Source of the DNA: Rhizobiaceae bacterium
Lineage (GTDB): Bacteria > Pseudomonadota > Alphaproteobacteria > Rhizobiales > Rhizobiaceae
NCBI GenBank assembly: GCA_028865845.1
Contig: JAGWJK010000323.1
Location: 1-5,856 of the forward strand
Direction of reading: 5' to 3'
DNA: 5,856 bases
A program made the translations under genes and the position numbers. Positions 1-5,616 of this stretch are shown here, in pieces; position 1 is the first letter of the stretch, and each line of letters begins with the position of its first letter. The notes under the pieces were generated by a model that saw only the letters and a list, made by a program, of their open reading frames with translations, had not been told where the DNA came from and did no database searches.

Positions 1-148
1 GACATGCGGAAGCACGTTCTGCACATAAGGTCAGGTCGTGCCGTCGCTCGCAGGCGACAACGGTGTGCAGGCGTTCGATGCAGCCGACAGACTTGGTTCT
101 TGTCAGGTCCGCCAGGAAAGCATCCATGGATGTGGGGCTCTGAGTCAC
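1..148 (-). CDS. Possible 5' end of an unrecognised gene, cut by the left edge
   Basis: A minus-strand frame is open from a GTG at 148-146 (or an ATG at 127-125) to the window edge, about 49 codons without a stop. The translation begins VTQSPTSMDAFLADLTRTKS and continues with a helix-like stretch containing ERLHTVV. About 60% of third positions are G or C, lower than in the strong genes here. No good Shine-Dalgarno precedes either start; only a weak GGA lies upstream of the GTG. I do not recognise a family. An N-terminal ligand-binding part of a LuxR-type regulator would fit a short helical start, but that is speculation. If real, it is divergent from the small gene at 280 and shares the AT-rich control region. 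It could equally be chance open frame. Confidence 0.25.
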   Translation of the reverse strand, partial: MTQSPTSMDAFLADLTRTKSVGCIERLHTVVACERRHDLTLCAERASAC

Positions 149-177
149 CGTAAGTTGTCCACAGTCCAGGACATTCC

Positions 178-211
178 TTAATCGATTAAAATAAATTCAA
201 TCGTTTAAAGT
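178..211. promoter_or_regulatory. Paired LacI-family-like operator dyads
   Basis: A perfect 12-bp palindrome TTAATCGATTAA lies at 178-189. A related imperfect copy follows: AATCGATTAAAAT at 180-192 is repeated as AATCGTTTAAAGT at 199-211, 19 bp apart start to start, close to two helical turns. The central CG flanked by A/T-rich arms resembles operators of LacI-family repressors. The repeat sits in an AT-rich patch in otherwise GC-rich DNA, between the possible minus-strand gene at the left edge and the small gene at 280. The repeats are seen directly; the LacI assignment is inference, and no such regulator is in the window. Confidence 0.4.
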
Positions 212-244
212 ATTTAATGCGCTGATTTACAACGCATTCGCGCC

Positions 245-262
245 ATGTCATCCATTTGACAT
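245..262. promoter_or_regulatory. Inverted repeat ATGTCA-N6-TGACAT upstream of the small gene
   Basis: Two perfect 6-bp arms (245-250 and 257-262) are separated by six bases. The repeat ends six bases before the AGGGAGG ribosome binding site at 268-274. It could be a dimeric repressor site (a TGTCA-N6-TGACA core) or a small hairpin in the leader of the downstream message. There is no second copy in the window, so the role is uncertain. Confidence 0.25.
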
Positions 263-279
263 CGTCAAGGGAGGCTGTT

Positions 280-450
280 GTGCGAGAAACTCAAAATAGC
301 AAAAACGAAATACCGGCGCATGTCGTTGATCGCCTGGAGAGCGAATGGCGACTGATGCAGCCACAGCAGGATCTGCCGGCAAATTCGGAAAACGTCACGA
401 ACAGCGAAACTGCTGCTGCCGGTCGGCCGAGTCGTCAAAACCTCGGTTGA
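280..450 (+). CDS. Possible small protein, 56 aa, unknown function
   Basis: A GTG at 280 is preceded at five-base spacing by a strong Shine-Dalgarno, AGGGAGG (268-274). This argues for translation here rather than at the upstream in-frame TTG at 256. The product is hydrophilic. It has a plausible amphipathic helix at residues 10-27 (IPAHVVDRLESEWRLMQ) followed by a polar, probably disordered Asn/Ser/Ala-rich tail. There is no signal peptide, membrane segment or known motif. The central codons follow the GC-rich habit of the neighbours, while the tail does so less clearly. I do not recognise a family. The ribosome binding site and the upstream dyads are the main support. A chance frame cannot be excluded. 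Confidence 0.4.
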   Translation: MRETQNSKNEIPAHVVDRLESEWRLMQPQQDLPANSENVTNSETAAAGRPSRQNLG

Positions 451-541
451 TATAAGTCATTCGCCGGCTGAAACGCCCCGCTGCCGGATCGTTCCGGTCC
501 GCAGAAAAAAGATCCCAACAGCAGAACTATCTTTAGCTTGA

Positions 542-573
542 GAAGATCCGCCACTTCACGTTCGCGGATCTTC
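542..573. repeat. Perfect 10-bp hairpin upstream of the DUF2165 gene
   Basis: GAAGATCCGC (542-551) and its exact complement GCGGATCTTC (564-573) are separated by a 12-base loop. A 10-bp palindrome, TCGCATGCGA (572-581), overlaps its right edge. No T-run follows on either strand, so this is not a typical intrinsic terminator. It could be an RNA structure in the leader of the gene at 634 or a protein-binding dyad. The wider stretch 451-633 shows no credible gene. A TTG at 538 is in frame with the DUF2165 gene but lacks a ribosome binding site. Confidence 0.4.
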
Positions 574-633
574 GCATGCGATTGTTTACTGTGTAGGTTG
601 TCGCGGGCGGCGGATCACGACGAGGGGGTGGCA

Positions 634-1125
634 ATGGTTCTGGTCAGGCTTTGTAAAGTCGCGCTGGTTGCGGCAGTCGCACTGTTTTTCGCACTGGTCG
701 CCTTCGGCAATATCACCGACTACGGCAGCAACTGGCTGTTCGTGCAGCATGTGCTGTCGATGGACACGACCTTTGCCGACTCCGATCTCCATTGGCGTGC
801 CGTTACGAGCCCGACCCTGCAAACCGCCGGCTATCTCGTCATCATCGCAGTCGAGACGCTCACTGCCCTGCTTCTGTGGCTGGGGGCGATCGTTCTGTTG
901 CTTGCGGTCGGTGGTGACGAGTTCGGGCGGAAGAAGAGCGTTGCGGTCGCGGGATTGACGCTCGGCATTCTGCTCTATTCAGTCGGCTTCATTTCGATAG
1001 GTGGTGAATGGTTTGCGATGTGGCAATCGCAGGTCTGGAATGGTGAACAGAAGGCCTTCGACTTCATCACGATGATAGGCGTCGTCCTGATTATCCTTAG
1101 TCTTCCAGAAGCGAAGGCTGAATGA
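634..1125 (+). CDS. DUF2165 family four-helix inner-membrane protein
   Basis: A 163-aa integral membrane protein of the DUF2165 family, whose function is not established. I chose the ATG at 634 because a Shine-Dalgarno, GAGGGGG (622-628), precedes it by five bases. The frame is open back to a TTG at 538, but that extension is Arg/Cys-rich and unlike a membrane-protein start. Predicted membrane helices lie at about residues 6-25, 65-92, 102-123 and 142-157. Family-typical motifs are visible: NITDYGSNWLFVQHVLSMDT after helix 1, and GGEWFAMWQSQVWNG between helices 3 and 4. The length is normal for the family. It stands alone on the plus strand and converges on the methyltransferase gene. The family call is firm; no function can be assigned from context. 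Confidence 0.88.
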   Translation: MVLVRLCKVALVAAVALFFALVAFGNITDYGSNWLFVQHVLSMDTTFADSDLHWRAVTSPTLQTAGYLVIIAVETLTALLLWLGAIVLLLAVGGDEFGRKKSVAVAGLTLGILLYSVGFISIGGEWFAMWQSQVWNGEQKAFDFITMIGVVLIILSLPEAKAE

Positions 1126-1129
1126 GGGC

Positions 1130-1162
1130 CGTCAGCTGCCAGACCCAGCTCCGGCAGTGACG
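1130..1162. terminator. Terminator-like hairpin between convergent genes
   Basis: An inverted repeat fills much of the gap between the DUF2165 stop and the methyltransferase stop. CGTCA-(G)-CTGCC at 1130-1140 pairs with GGCAGTGACG at 1153-1162, giving ten base pairs with one bulged G and a 12-base loop. On the plus strand it is followed by a modestly T-rich TCATGTCTTTCC, and no clear T-run exists on the minus strand. Its position between converging genes suggests transcription termination, mainly for the plus-strand gene. Confidence 0.35.
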
Positions 1163-1196
1163 TCATGTCTTTCCTCCGCCTGAACCCAGGCGCGGC

Positions 1197-2747
1197 TCAA
1201 TACCAGCCGTCCGTCATCGACGCCTTGCGTTTGGTCATGAACTCGTTGAGCGCTTCGTCGATCGCGATATCGAGCGGCGGCTCTTCGTAGTTTTCGAGCG
1301 TTCTTTTCCACTGCCTGTTGGCGCGGGCGGCGATATCGGTCGAGCCGCCTTCCTCGCTCCATTTTTCATAGGACTCGTTGTCGGAGAGCGCCGAATCCCA
1401 GAAGGCGGTCTGGTAGTTGCGCATCGTGTGAGCCGAGCCGAGGAAGTGACTGCCGGGCCCGACCTCCGCGAAGGCATCGAAGGCAAGCGTGTTGTCGTCC
1501 ACCATGACACCGGCGAGATAGGAGTGGAGCGCCCCGCAAAGGTCGGTGTCCATGACGAATTTCTCGTAGGACATGGCGAGCAGGCCATCCAGGAAACCGG
1601 CGGAATGCAGGATGAAATTTGCCCCGCAATGGATGGCAGACAGCATCGACATCAGGCCTTCCTGCATGGCCTGACCATCCGGCAGCTTGGAGTTGGAGAA
1701 ATTGCCCGCACATCTCAGCGGCAGATTGAGCCGCCGCGCCAACTGGCCGACGACCATCGATCCGATCGCCGGTTCCGGTGTACCGAAGGTGGGAGAGCCG
1801 GATCGCAACGACATCGACGAGAGGAAATTCCCGAAGATGACGGGAGCACCCTTCCGTTCGAGCTGGGTCAGGGCGCAACCGGCGAGCGTCTCCGCATAGG
1901 ATTGGGCAATGGCCCCGGCGTTGGTGACCGGCCCCATCGCGCCGCCGAGGATGAAGGGCACGATGACGGCTGCCTGGTTGGCGCGGGCATAAGCCCGCAA
2001 CGACCTCGTCATCGTCCCATCCCAGACGAGCGGCGAATTGACGTTGACGTTGCCGAGGATGACGCAGTTTTGGTCGACGAAGTCGGCGCCGAACAGGATT
2101 CGCGTCATTTCGATCGAGTCCTCGGCGCGCTCCTCGGCGGTCACCGAGCCCATGAAGGCGCGGTCGGAATATTTGATATGGCTGTAGACCATATCGAGAT
2201 GGCGCTTGTTGACGGGCACGTCCACCGGCTCGCAGATCGTGCCGCCGGAATGATGCAGCCACGGACTCGCCTGGGCGAGCTTGATAAAGTTCCGGAAGTC
2301 CTCGATCGTGCCGTAACGGCGACCCTTGTCGAGGTCCATGACGAAGGGCGAACCGTATGCGGGAGAGAAAACGACCTTGTCGCCGCCGATCTGGACGCTA
2401 TTGGCGGGATTGCGCGCATGCTGCGTAAATTCGCTCGGGGCGGTCGCGACGATCTCCCGCAGCATGCCCGGCTCGAACCGCACACGGACGCCGTCCACAT
2501 GAGCTCCCGCACGTTTCCAGTGGTCCAGGCAGGCGGGATCGTCGCGAAATTCGATGCCGATCTCGGCGAGAATACGATCCGCCGTGCGTTCGATCTTTTC
2601 AAGGTTACCCTCTGAAAGGATGTCATATGTCGGTATGTTGCGGATAATGTAGGGAACGCCATGCGGCTTTGCCGCTCCGTCTCGGCGCGCGGATCGACCG
2701 CTGCGTCCCCGTCTCCCGGCCTTCTCGTCGATCAGTGCCTCACTCAT
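1197..2747 (-). CDS. MttB-superfamily (trimethylamine methyltransferase family) protein, non-pyrrolysine type
   Basis: A 516-aa member of the MttB superfamily (COG5598). Characterised members move a methyl group from a quaternary or tertiary amine to a cobalamin-bound corrinoid protein. The ATG at 2747 is chosen because GGAGG (2753-2757 on the complement) lies five bases upstream. A longer frame to 2882 would run into the LysR gene and lacks support. Residues 9-27 are an Arg/Lys/Gly-rich extension. The family core follows, with AEIGIEFRDDP, HHSGGTICEPVDVPVNKRHL, FMGSVTAEERAEDS, GNVNVNSPLVWDG, FGTPEPAIGSMVVGQLARRL and FILHSAGFLDG, then the usual C-terminal LDIAIDEALNEF. The frame has no internal TAG, so no pyrrolysine is encoded. 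That excludes a classical trimethylamine enzyme and points to the betaine-type branch (glycine betaine, proline betaine and carnitine are known substrates of relatives). No corrinoid protein is nearby. The substrate is unknown. Confidence 0.9.
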   Translation of the reverse strand: MSEALIDEKAGRRGRSGRSARRDGAAKPHGVPYIIRNIPTYDILSEGNLEKIERTADRILAEIGIEFRDDPACLDHWKRAGAHVDGVRVRFEPGMLREIVATAPSEFTQHARNPANSVQIGGDKVVFSPAYGSPFVMDLDKGRRYGTIEDFRNFIKLAQASPWLHHSGGTICEPVDVPVNKRHLDMVYSHIKYSDRAFMGSVTAEERAEDSIEMTRILFGADFVDQNCVILGNVNVNSPLVWDGTMTRSLRAYARANQAAVIVPFILGGAMGPVTNAGAIAQSYAETLAGCALTQLERKGAPVIFGNFLSSMSLRSGSPTFGTPEPAIGSMVVGQLARRLNLPLRCAGNFSNSKLPDGQAMQEGLMSMLSAIHCGANFILHSAGFLDGLLAMSYEKFVMDTDLCGALHSYLAGVMVDDNTLAFDAFAEVGPGSHFLGSAHTMRNYQTAFWDSALSDNESYEKWSEEGGSTDIAARANRQWKRTLENYEEPPLDIAIDEALNEFMTKRKASMTDGWY

Positions 2748-2752
2748 GTCCG

Positions 2753-2757
2753 CCTCC
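2753..2757 (-). promoter_or_regulatory. Shine-Dalgarno deciding the methyltransferase start
   Basis: GGAGG on the minus strand, five bases before the ATG at 2747. It is the only strong ribosome binding site near the N-terminus and fixes the start 45 codons inside the longest open frame. Confidence 0.75.
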
Positions 2758-2821
2758 ATAACCCGAACGAAGGCTAGGATGAACTTGAGCTCCTGTAATG
2801 CTGGAAAAAACTTGGTATCTG

Positions 2822-2837
2822 TATAAGCTGAGCTTAT
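2822..2837. promoter_or_regulatory. LysR-type operator (T-N11-A dyad) overlapping a -10-like box and the LysR start codon
   Basis: ATAAGCTGAGCTTAT (2823-2837) is a perfect dyad with 7-bp arms around one central base. Its inner 13 bases, 2824-2836, match the LysR-family T-N11-A form exactly. It covers the first two bases of the LysR start codon (ATG at 2836). TATAAG (2822-2827) resembles a -10 hexamer for the plus strand. No convincing -35 hexamer is seen 16-18 bases upstream of it. The dyad centre lies 83 bp upstream of the methyltransferase start, a distance compatible with LysR-type activation of that divergent gene. The dyad is seen in the sequence; its use by the adjacent regulator is inferred from family habit. 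Confidence 0.6.
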
Positions 2838-3774
2838 GGAAACATTTCGAAGACTGTTACCTTCCGCCTCGGCATTGATCATTTTCGAGGCTGCCGGGCG
2901 GCATCAAAACTTCAGTCGGGCGGCCGAGGAGCTTGGCATGACGCAGGCTGCCGTTTCGCTTGCGGTGCGAAAGCTTGAAGACCAGCTCGGCGTGCCGCTC
3001 TTCCACCGCGAGCACCGCAATGTTGAACTGACCGATATCGGCGAGCGGTTCCATTTGGATGTGATCATAGGCCTGTCGCGCATTCAGAAGTCGGCGGAGG
3101 ATATTCGCACGAAAGGGCGGGAATCCAACGTCACGCTGGCGGCGTCGACCGCTTTCGGCTCGATGTGGATGCTGCCGCGTCTGGCGCGCCTGCGCGCCGA
3201 TCTTCCCGATATCGATCTGCGCATCCAGACGAGCGTGCGCGATCTCGATCTGGACGAGGAGCCGATCCCGCTCGGCATTCGCGGCGGCGATCCCGCAAAC
3301 TGGCCGCGCTATCATACCGCCTTGCTTGCACCGGAAATCGTATTCCCCGTGGCCAGCCCCGGTTTCATCGAAAAGCGAGGGCATCCACATCACCCGCAAG
3401 ATCTCCTGACACTGCCGCTGATCCATCTGGAAGAACCGGTCAGGCCCGCCTGCGATTGGTCCGAATGGTTTGCGAGCGCCGGCTTGCGGTATGCAGCCCA
3501 GCCCAGACGGCTGACCATCAACGATTACGTTCTCGTCATACAGGCGGTGTTGGCGGGCGAAGGCGTAGCGCTCGGATGGCAACATCTGATCGAAGGGCAG
3601 CTTCGGTCTGGAGCCCTGGTTTCCGTGGGTGGACATGTCCTGAATACCAATATGGCATTCTACATCGTCTGGCCGCGATCGAGGGAGCTCAGCGCGCAAG
3701 CCCGACGCGTGCGCGACTGGCTCGTCGAGGAGGGAAGGCAGAGTCGCGAGGAGGGGATACGCTCCCTCTCATAG
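2836..3774 (+). CDS. LysR-family transcriptional regulator, GcvA-like
   Basis: A 312-aa LysR-type regulator of normal length. Residues about 12-70 form the winged helix-turn-helix (HQNFSRAAEELGMTQAAVS, then KLEDQLGVPLFHRE), followed by the linker helix. The effector-binding domain runs from about residue 93 to 295, opening with TLAASTAFGSMWMLPRLARL as in the GcvA-like branch. The ATG at 2836 gives the usual short lead before the helix-turn-helix, and no later start is possible without losing it. There is no clear Shine-Dalgarno, and a -10-like TATAAG ends nine bases before the ATG, so the message may be leaderless or nearly so. The gene is divergent from the methyltransferase over 88 bases with a T-N11-A dyad between them, so it probably controls that gene and itself. 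The effector is unknown. Confidence 0.92.
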   Translation: METFRRLLPSASALIIFEAAGRHQNFSRAAEELGMTQAAVSLAVRKLEDQLGVPLFHREHRNVELTDIGERFHLDVIIGLSRIQKSAEDIRTKGRESNVTLAASTAFGSMWMLPRLARLRADLPDIDLRIQTSVRDLDLDEEPIPLGIRGGDPANWPRYHTALLAPEIVFPVASPGFIEKRGHPHHPQDLLTLPLIHLEEPVRPACDWSEWFASAGLRYAAQPRRLTINDYVLVIQAVLAGEGVALGWQHLIEGQLRSGALVSVGGHVLNTNMAFYIVWPRSRELSAQARRVRDWLVEEGRQSREEGIRSLS

Positions 3775-3874
3775 GCTCATTTGACAGACGATCGCAAGGT
3801 AAGAGCGGCCGGTTTCGCAGCACGATTGGAGCAGATGCGCCTCGAAGGCGGTCTGAACCTCGTTGAGAGCAGTC

Positions 3875-3907
3875 CTAATCTGCGGAGTAAATCATCCCGA
3901 AGATTAG
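3875..3907. repeat. Inverted repeat at the end of the FixJ-type gene
   Basis: CTAATCT (3875-3881) and AGATTAG (3901-3907) are exact 7-bp complements around a 19-base loop, and the right arm contains the TAA stop of the FixJ-type gene. No T-run follows on the minus strand, so termination is possible but not well supported. The rest of 3775-3874, between the two convergent genes, shows no gene or RNA I can recognise. Confidence 0.25.
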
Positions 3908-4593
3908 CTCGAACCGGCTTGGCGCATTGCTGCGGGCAGGGTCTCCCACGCTCGGATCAACTCGCCGATCGAAGCGGCTTCCATCTTGCGCATGACGTTG
4001 GCGCGATGGAGCTTGACCGTCGGCTCACTGATGCTGAAATCGAAGGCGATCTGCTTGTTGAGGCGTCCAAGCGCGACTTCGCGGAGGATCTCGCGTTCGC
4101 GAGGCGTCAACGTCGCCAGACGCTCGATGTTGCGTTTGACCACCAGCGCCTCCGCCCGTCGCGCTGCGTCGAGGGCGATACCAGCGATTACCGCATCGAG
4201 CAGGGTCTGATCCCGCACCGGCTTGGTCAGGAAATCGACCGCGCCGGCTTTCATCGCCTGAACGGTCATCGGAATATCGCCATGCCCAGTGAGAAAGATA
4301 ATTGGCTTGGCGTTGCCGCTCTCGGCAAGATGGTGCTGGAGATGCAGGCCGCTTGCTCCCGGCATGCGCACATCGAGGATCAGGCAGCCCGGGCTATCCA
4401 ATATCTCGGCGTCGAGGACTTCACGGGTCGAGGCGAAGCTGACGGTCTGGAAGCCCGCCGAGAAGATCAACTCCGACAAGGCCTCCCGGACGGCCGCATC
4501 GTCGTCGACAATGATGACGATTGGCTGTTTTGGGTCAAATTTCGGCTGCGATAATAGCGGTGCCGATGTCCGCGACGGCGGCTCAACTCTCAT
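3904..4593 (-). CDS. FixJ-type response regulator (receiver + LuxR-type HTH), last gene of the operon
   Basis: A 229-aa two-component response regulator. The ATG at 4593 is chosen because GGAGG (4599-4603 on the complement) lies five bases upstream, inside the last codons of the preceding gene. Residues 1-23 are a Pro/Ser-rich extension not usual in FixJ. The receiver spans about 24-145, with acidic residues D30-D32, phosphoacceptor D74 (LILDVRMPG), T102 (FLTGHGDIP) and K124 (DFLTKP). The LuxR/FixJ DNA-binding domain spans about 162-220 (LTPREREILREVALGRLNKQIA, then SEPTVKLHRANVMRKM). All phosphorylation residues are present. It sits one base after the single-domain receiver gene, so expression is probably coupled. 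Its closest relative in the window is the FixJ-type protein at 4975-5616. The target genes are unknown. Confidence 0.9.
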   Translation of the reverse strand: MRVEPPSRTSAPLLSQPKFDPKQPIVIIVDDDAAVREALSELIFSAGFQTVSFASTREVLDAEILDSPGCLILDVRMPGASGLHLQHHLAESGNAKPIIFLTGHGDIPMTVQAMKAGAVDFLTKPVRDQTLLDAVIAGIALDAARRAEALVVKRNIERLATLTPREREILREVALGRLNKQIAFDFSISEPTVKLHRANVMRKMEAASIGELIRAWETLPAAMRQAGSS

Positions 4594-4594
4594 G

Positions 4595-4972
4595 TCACCC
4601 TCCATTTCTCGATTTTTCCAAAGCGTCTGCGATCGCGACGAGCAGCGCAGGGGCATCAAAAGGCTTGCGAAAAAAGCCGCTTATGCCTTGGGCGCGTCCC
4701 TGATCGGCGATTTCATGGCGACCCGTCACCAGAAAGACCGGCAGTTCCGGGCGTGCGTCCTTCACCAGGTCGCGAAGCTCGAAACCGTTCGTGCCGGGCA
4801 TTCCGATATCGGTAATCAGCAGGTCCAGATCCGCCAGGCCATGCACGAGCAAATGCGTTGCGGAACGGAAGCAATAGGCCGCATAGCCGGCCGATTCCAG
4901 AAGCTCCTCCAGCGACTCGAGCAGCCTTGGGTCGTCATCGACCACGGCAACGATCGGTCTGGTCTGCTCCAT
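4595..4972 (-). CDS. Single-domain response regulator (stand-alone receiver)
   Basis: A 125-aa protein that is only a receiver domain, with no output domain. The key residues are intact: D12-D14 (VAVVDDDPRLL), phosphoacceptor D55 (LLITDIGMPG), T83 (FLVTGRHE) and K103 (FFRKPFD). The ATG at 4972 is chosen. A TTG at 4978 in the same frame would overlap the stop of the gene before it and is only three bases from the GGGAGG at 4982-4987, while the ATG has a workable nine-base gap. It lies two bases after the preceding FixJ-type gene and one base before the next, which argues for co-translation. It lacks the TGHGDIP motif of its two neighbours and looks like receivers fused to hybrid kinases. Likely roles are a phosphate shuttle, sink or competitor for the upstream kinase. 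Which of these applies cannot be read from the sequence. Confidence 0.88.
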   Translation of the reverse strand: MEQTRPIVAVVDDDPRLLESLEELLESAGYAAYCFRSATHLLVHGLADLDLLITDIGMPGTNGFELRDLVKDARPELPVFLVTGRHEIADQGRAQGISGFFRKPFDAPALLVAIADALEKSRNGG

Positions 4973-4974
4973 GG

Positions 4975-5616
4975 TCAATGTCCTCCCGACCGGCGTGAAT
5001 GGGTGATCGGTATCCTCAATCTCTCCGCTATGCGCACGAGATCGGCGAGCGATGCTGCTCCGATTTTCTGCATCACATTCCTTCTGTGAATCTGCAGCGT
5101 GACTTCGCTGATCCCCAGTTCCGATGCCGCTTGCTTGTTGAGGAGGCCGCTGACCACCAGCGGCAGGACCTCGCGCTCCCGGGGCGTGAGTTCGAGATAT
5201 CTCTGCCTCAACCGGCTCAATTCAGCCCGATCCGATCGTCGCTTCCGATCCTCGGAAATGGCCGTATGAACCGCGGCCATGAGGTCCGCATCGCTGAAGG
5301 GTTTGGTCAGGAAATCCACCGCGCCGTCCTTGATCGCGCGCACCGACGATGGGATATCGCCATGTCCGGTGATGAAGACGATTGGCGGATGGTCTCCCTC
5401 TGCGATCTGTCGCTGCAATTCCAGGCCGTTGATATCGGGCAATTCGACATCGAGAACGAGGCAGGCGGGAGCATCCGGTTTCTCTGCGCTCACATATTCG
5501 CCGGCGGAGCCAAAGGCGATGGCACGCAGTCCATGCGCCTCGAGCAGCTCTTCGAGCCCTTCCCGGACGCGTCCGTCATCGTCCACGATGACAACGACAT
5601 GGTCTTCGTTCGTCAT
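4975..5616 (-). CDS. FixJ-type response regulator, directly after the kinase
   Basis: A 213-aa response regulator, close to the usual FixJ length. The receiver spans about 5-122, with D12-D14, phosphoacceptor D56 (LVLDVELPD), T83 (FITGHGDIP) and K105 (DFLTKPF). The LuxR/FixJ-type helix-turn-helix spans about 143-200 ([22 protein letters not shown], then [16 protein letters not shown]). The ATG at 5616 overlaps the kinase stop as ATGA, and only a weak purine stretch precedes it, so translation probably depends on coupling to the kinase gene. Adjacent placement makes it the prime phosphorylation partner of that kinase, as in FixL/FixJ-type pairs. Nothing here ties it to nitrogen fixation or oxygen, and the symbol fixJ should not be transferred. 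Confidence 0.92.
   Translation of the reverse strand: MTNEDHVVVIVDDDGRVREGLEELLEAHGLRAIAFGSAGEYVSAEKPDAPACLVLDVELPDINGLELQRQIAEGDHPPIVFITGHGDIPSSVRAIKDGAVDFLTKPFSDADLMAAVHTAISEDRKRRSDRAELSRLRQRYLELTPREREVLPLVVSGLLNKQAASELGISEVTLQIHRRNVMQKIGAASLADLVRIAERLRIPITHSRRSGGH

Noticed and set aside
155..163. TTGTCCACA, a DnaA-box-like nonamer
   Set aside because: It is a single copy with one mismatch to the usual consensus and has no cluster of boxes or partition genes around it, so there is no support for an origin.
484..497. A small inverted repeat CCGGA-TCGT-TCCGG after the small gene, considered as a terminator
   Set aside because: The stem is only five base pairs and no T-run follows on either strand.
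538..633. A TTG start at 538 for the DUF2165 protein
   Set aside because: There is no ribosome binding site, the extension is Arg/Cys-rich and includes the hairpin, and the ATG at 634 has a strong Shine-Dalgarno and a normal family N-terminus.
1428..2615. A 395-codon plus-strand open frame antisense to the methyltransferase gene
   Set aside because: It is a mirror of the codon bias of the real gene. The translation is low in hydrophobic cores and rich in Gly/Arg/His/Asp, with no family motif, while the opposite strand encodes a complete MttB protein.
2748..2882. A longer methyltransferase start at 2882
   Set aside because: It would overlap the LysR coding region and operator. The ATG at 2747 has an ideal Shine-Dalgarno, and the added residues do not resemble the family.
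2857..3699. A 280-codon minus-strand open frame antisense to the LysR gene
   Set aside because: The plus strand encodes a full LysR regulator. The antisense product has no recognisable domain and no ribosome binding site that I can see.
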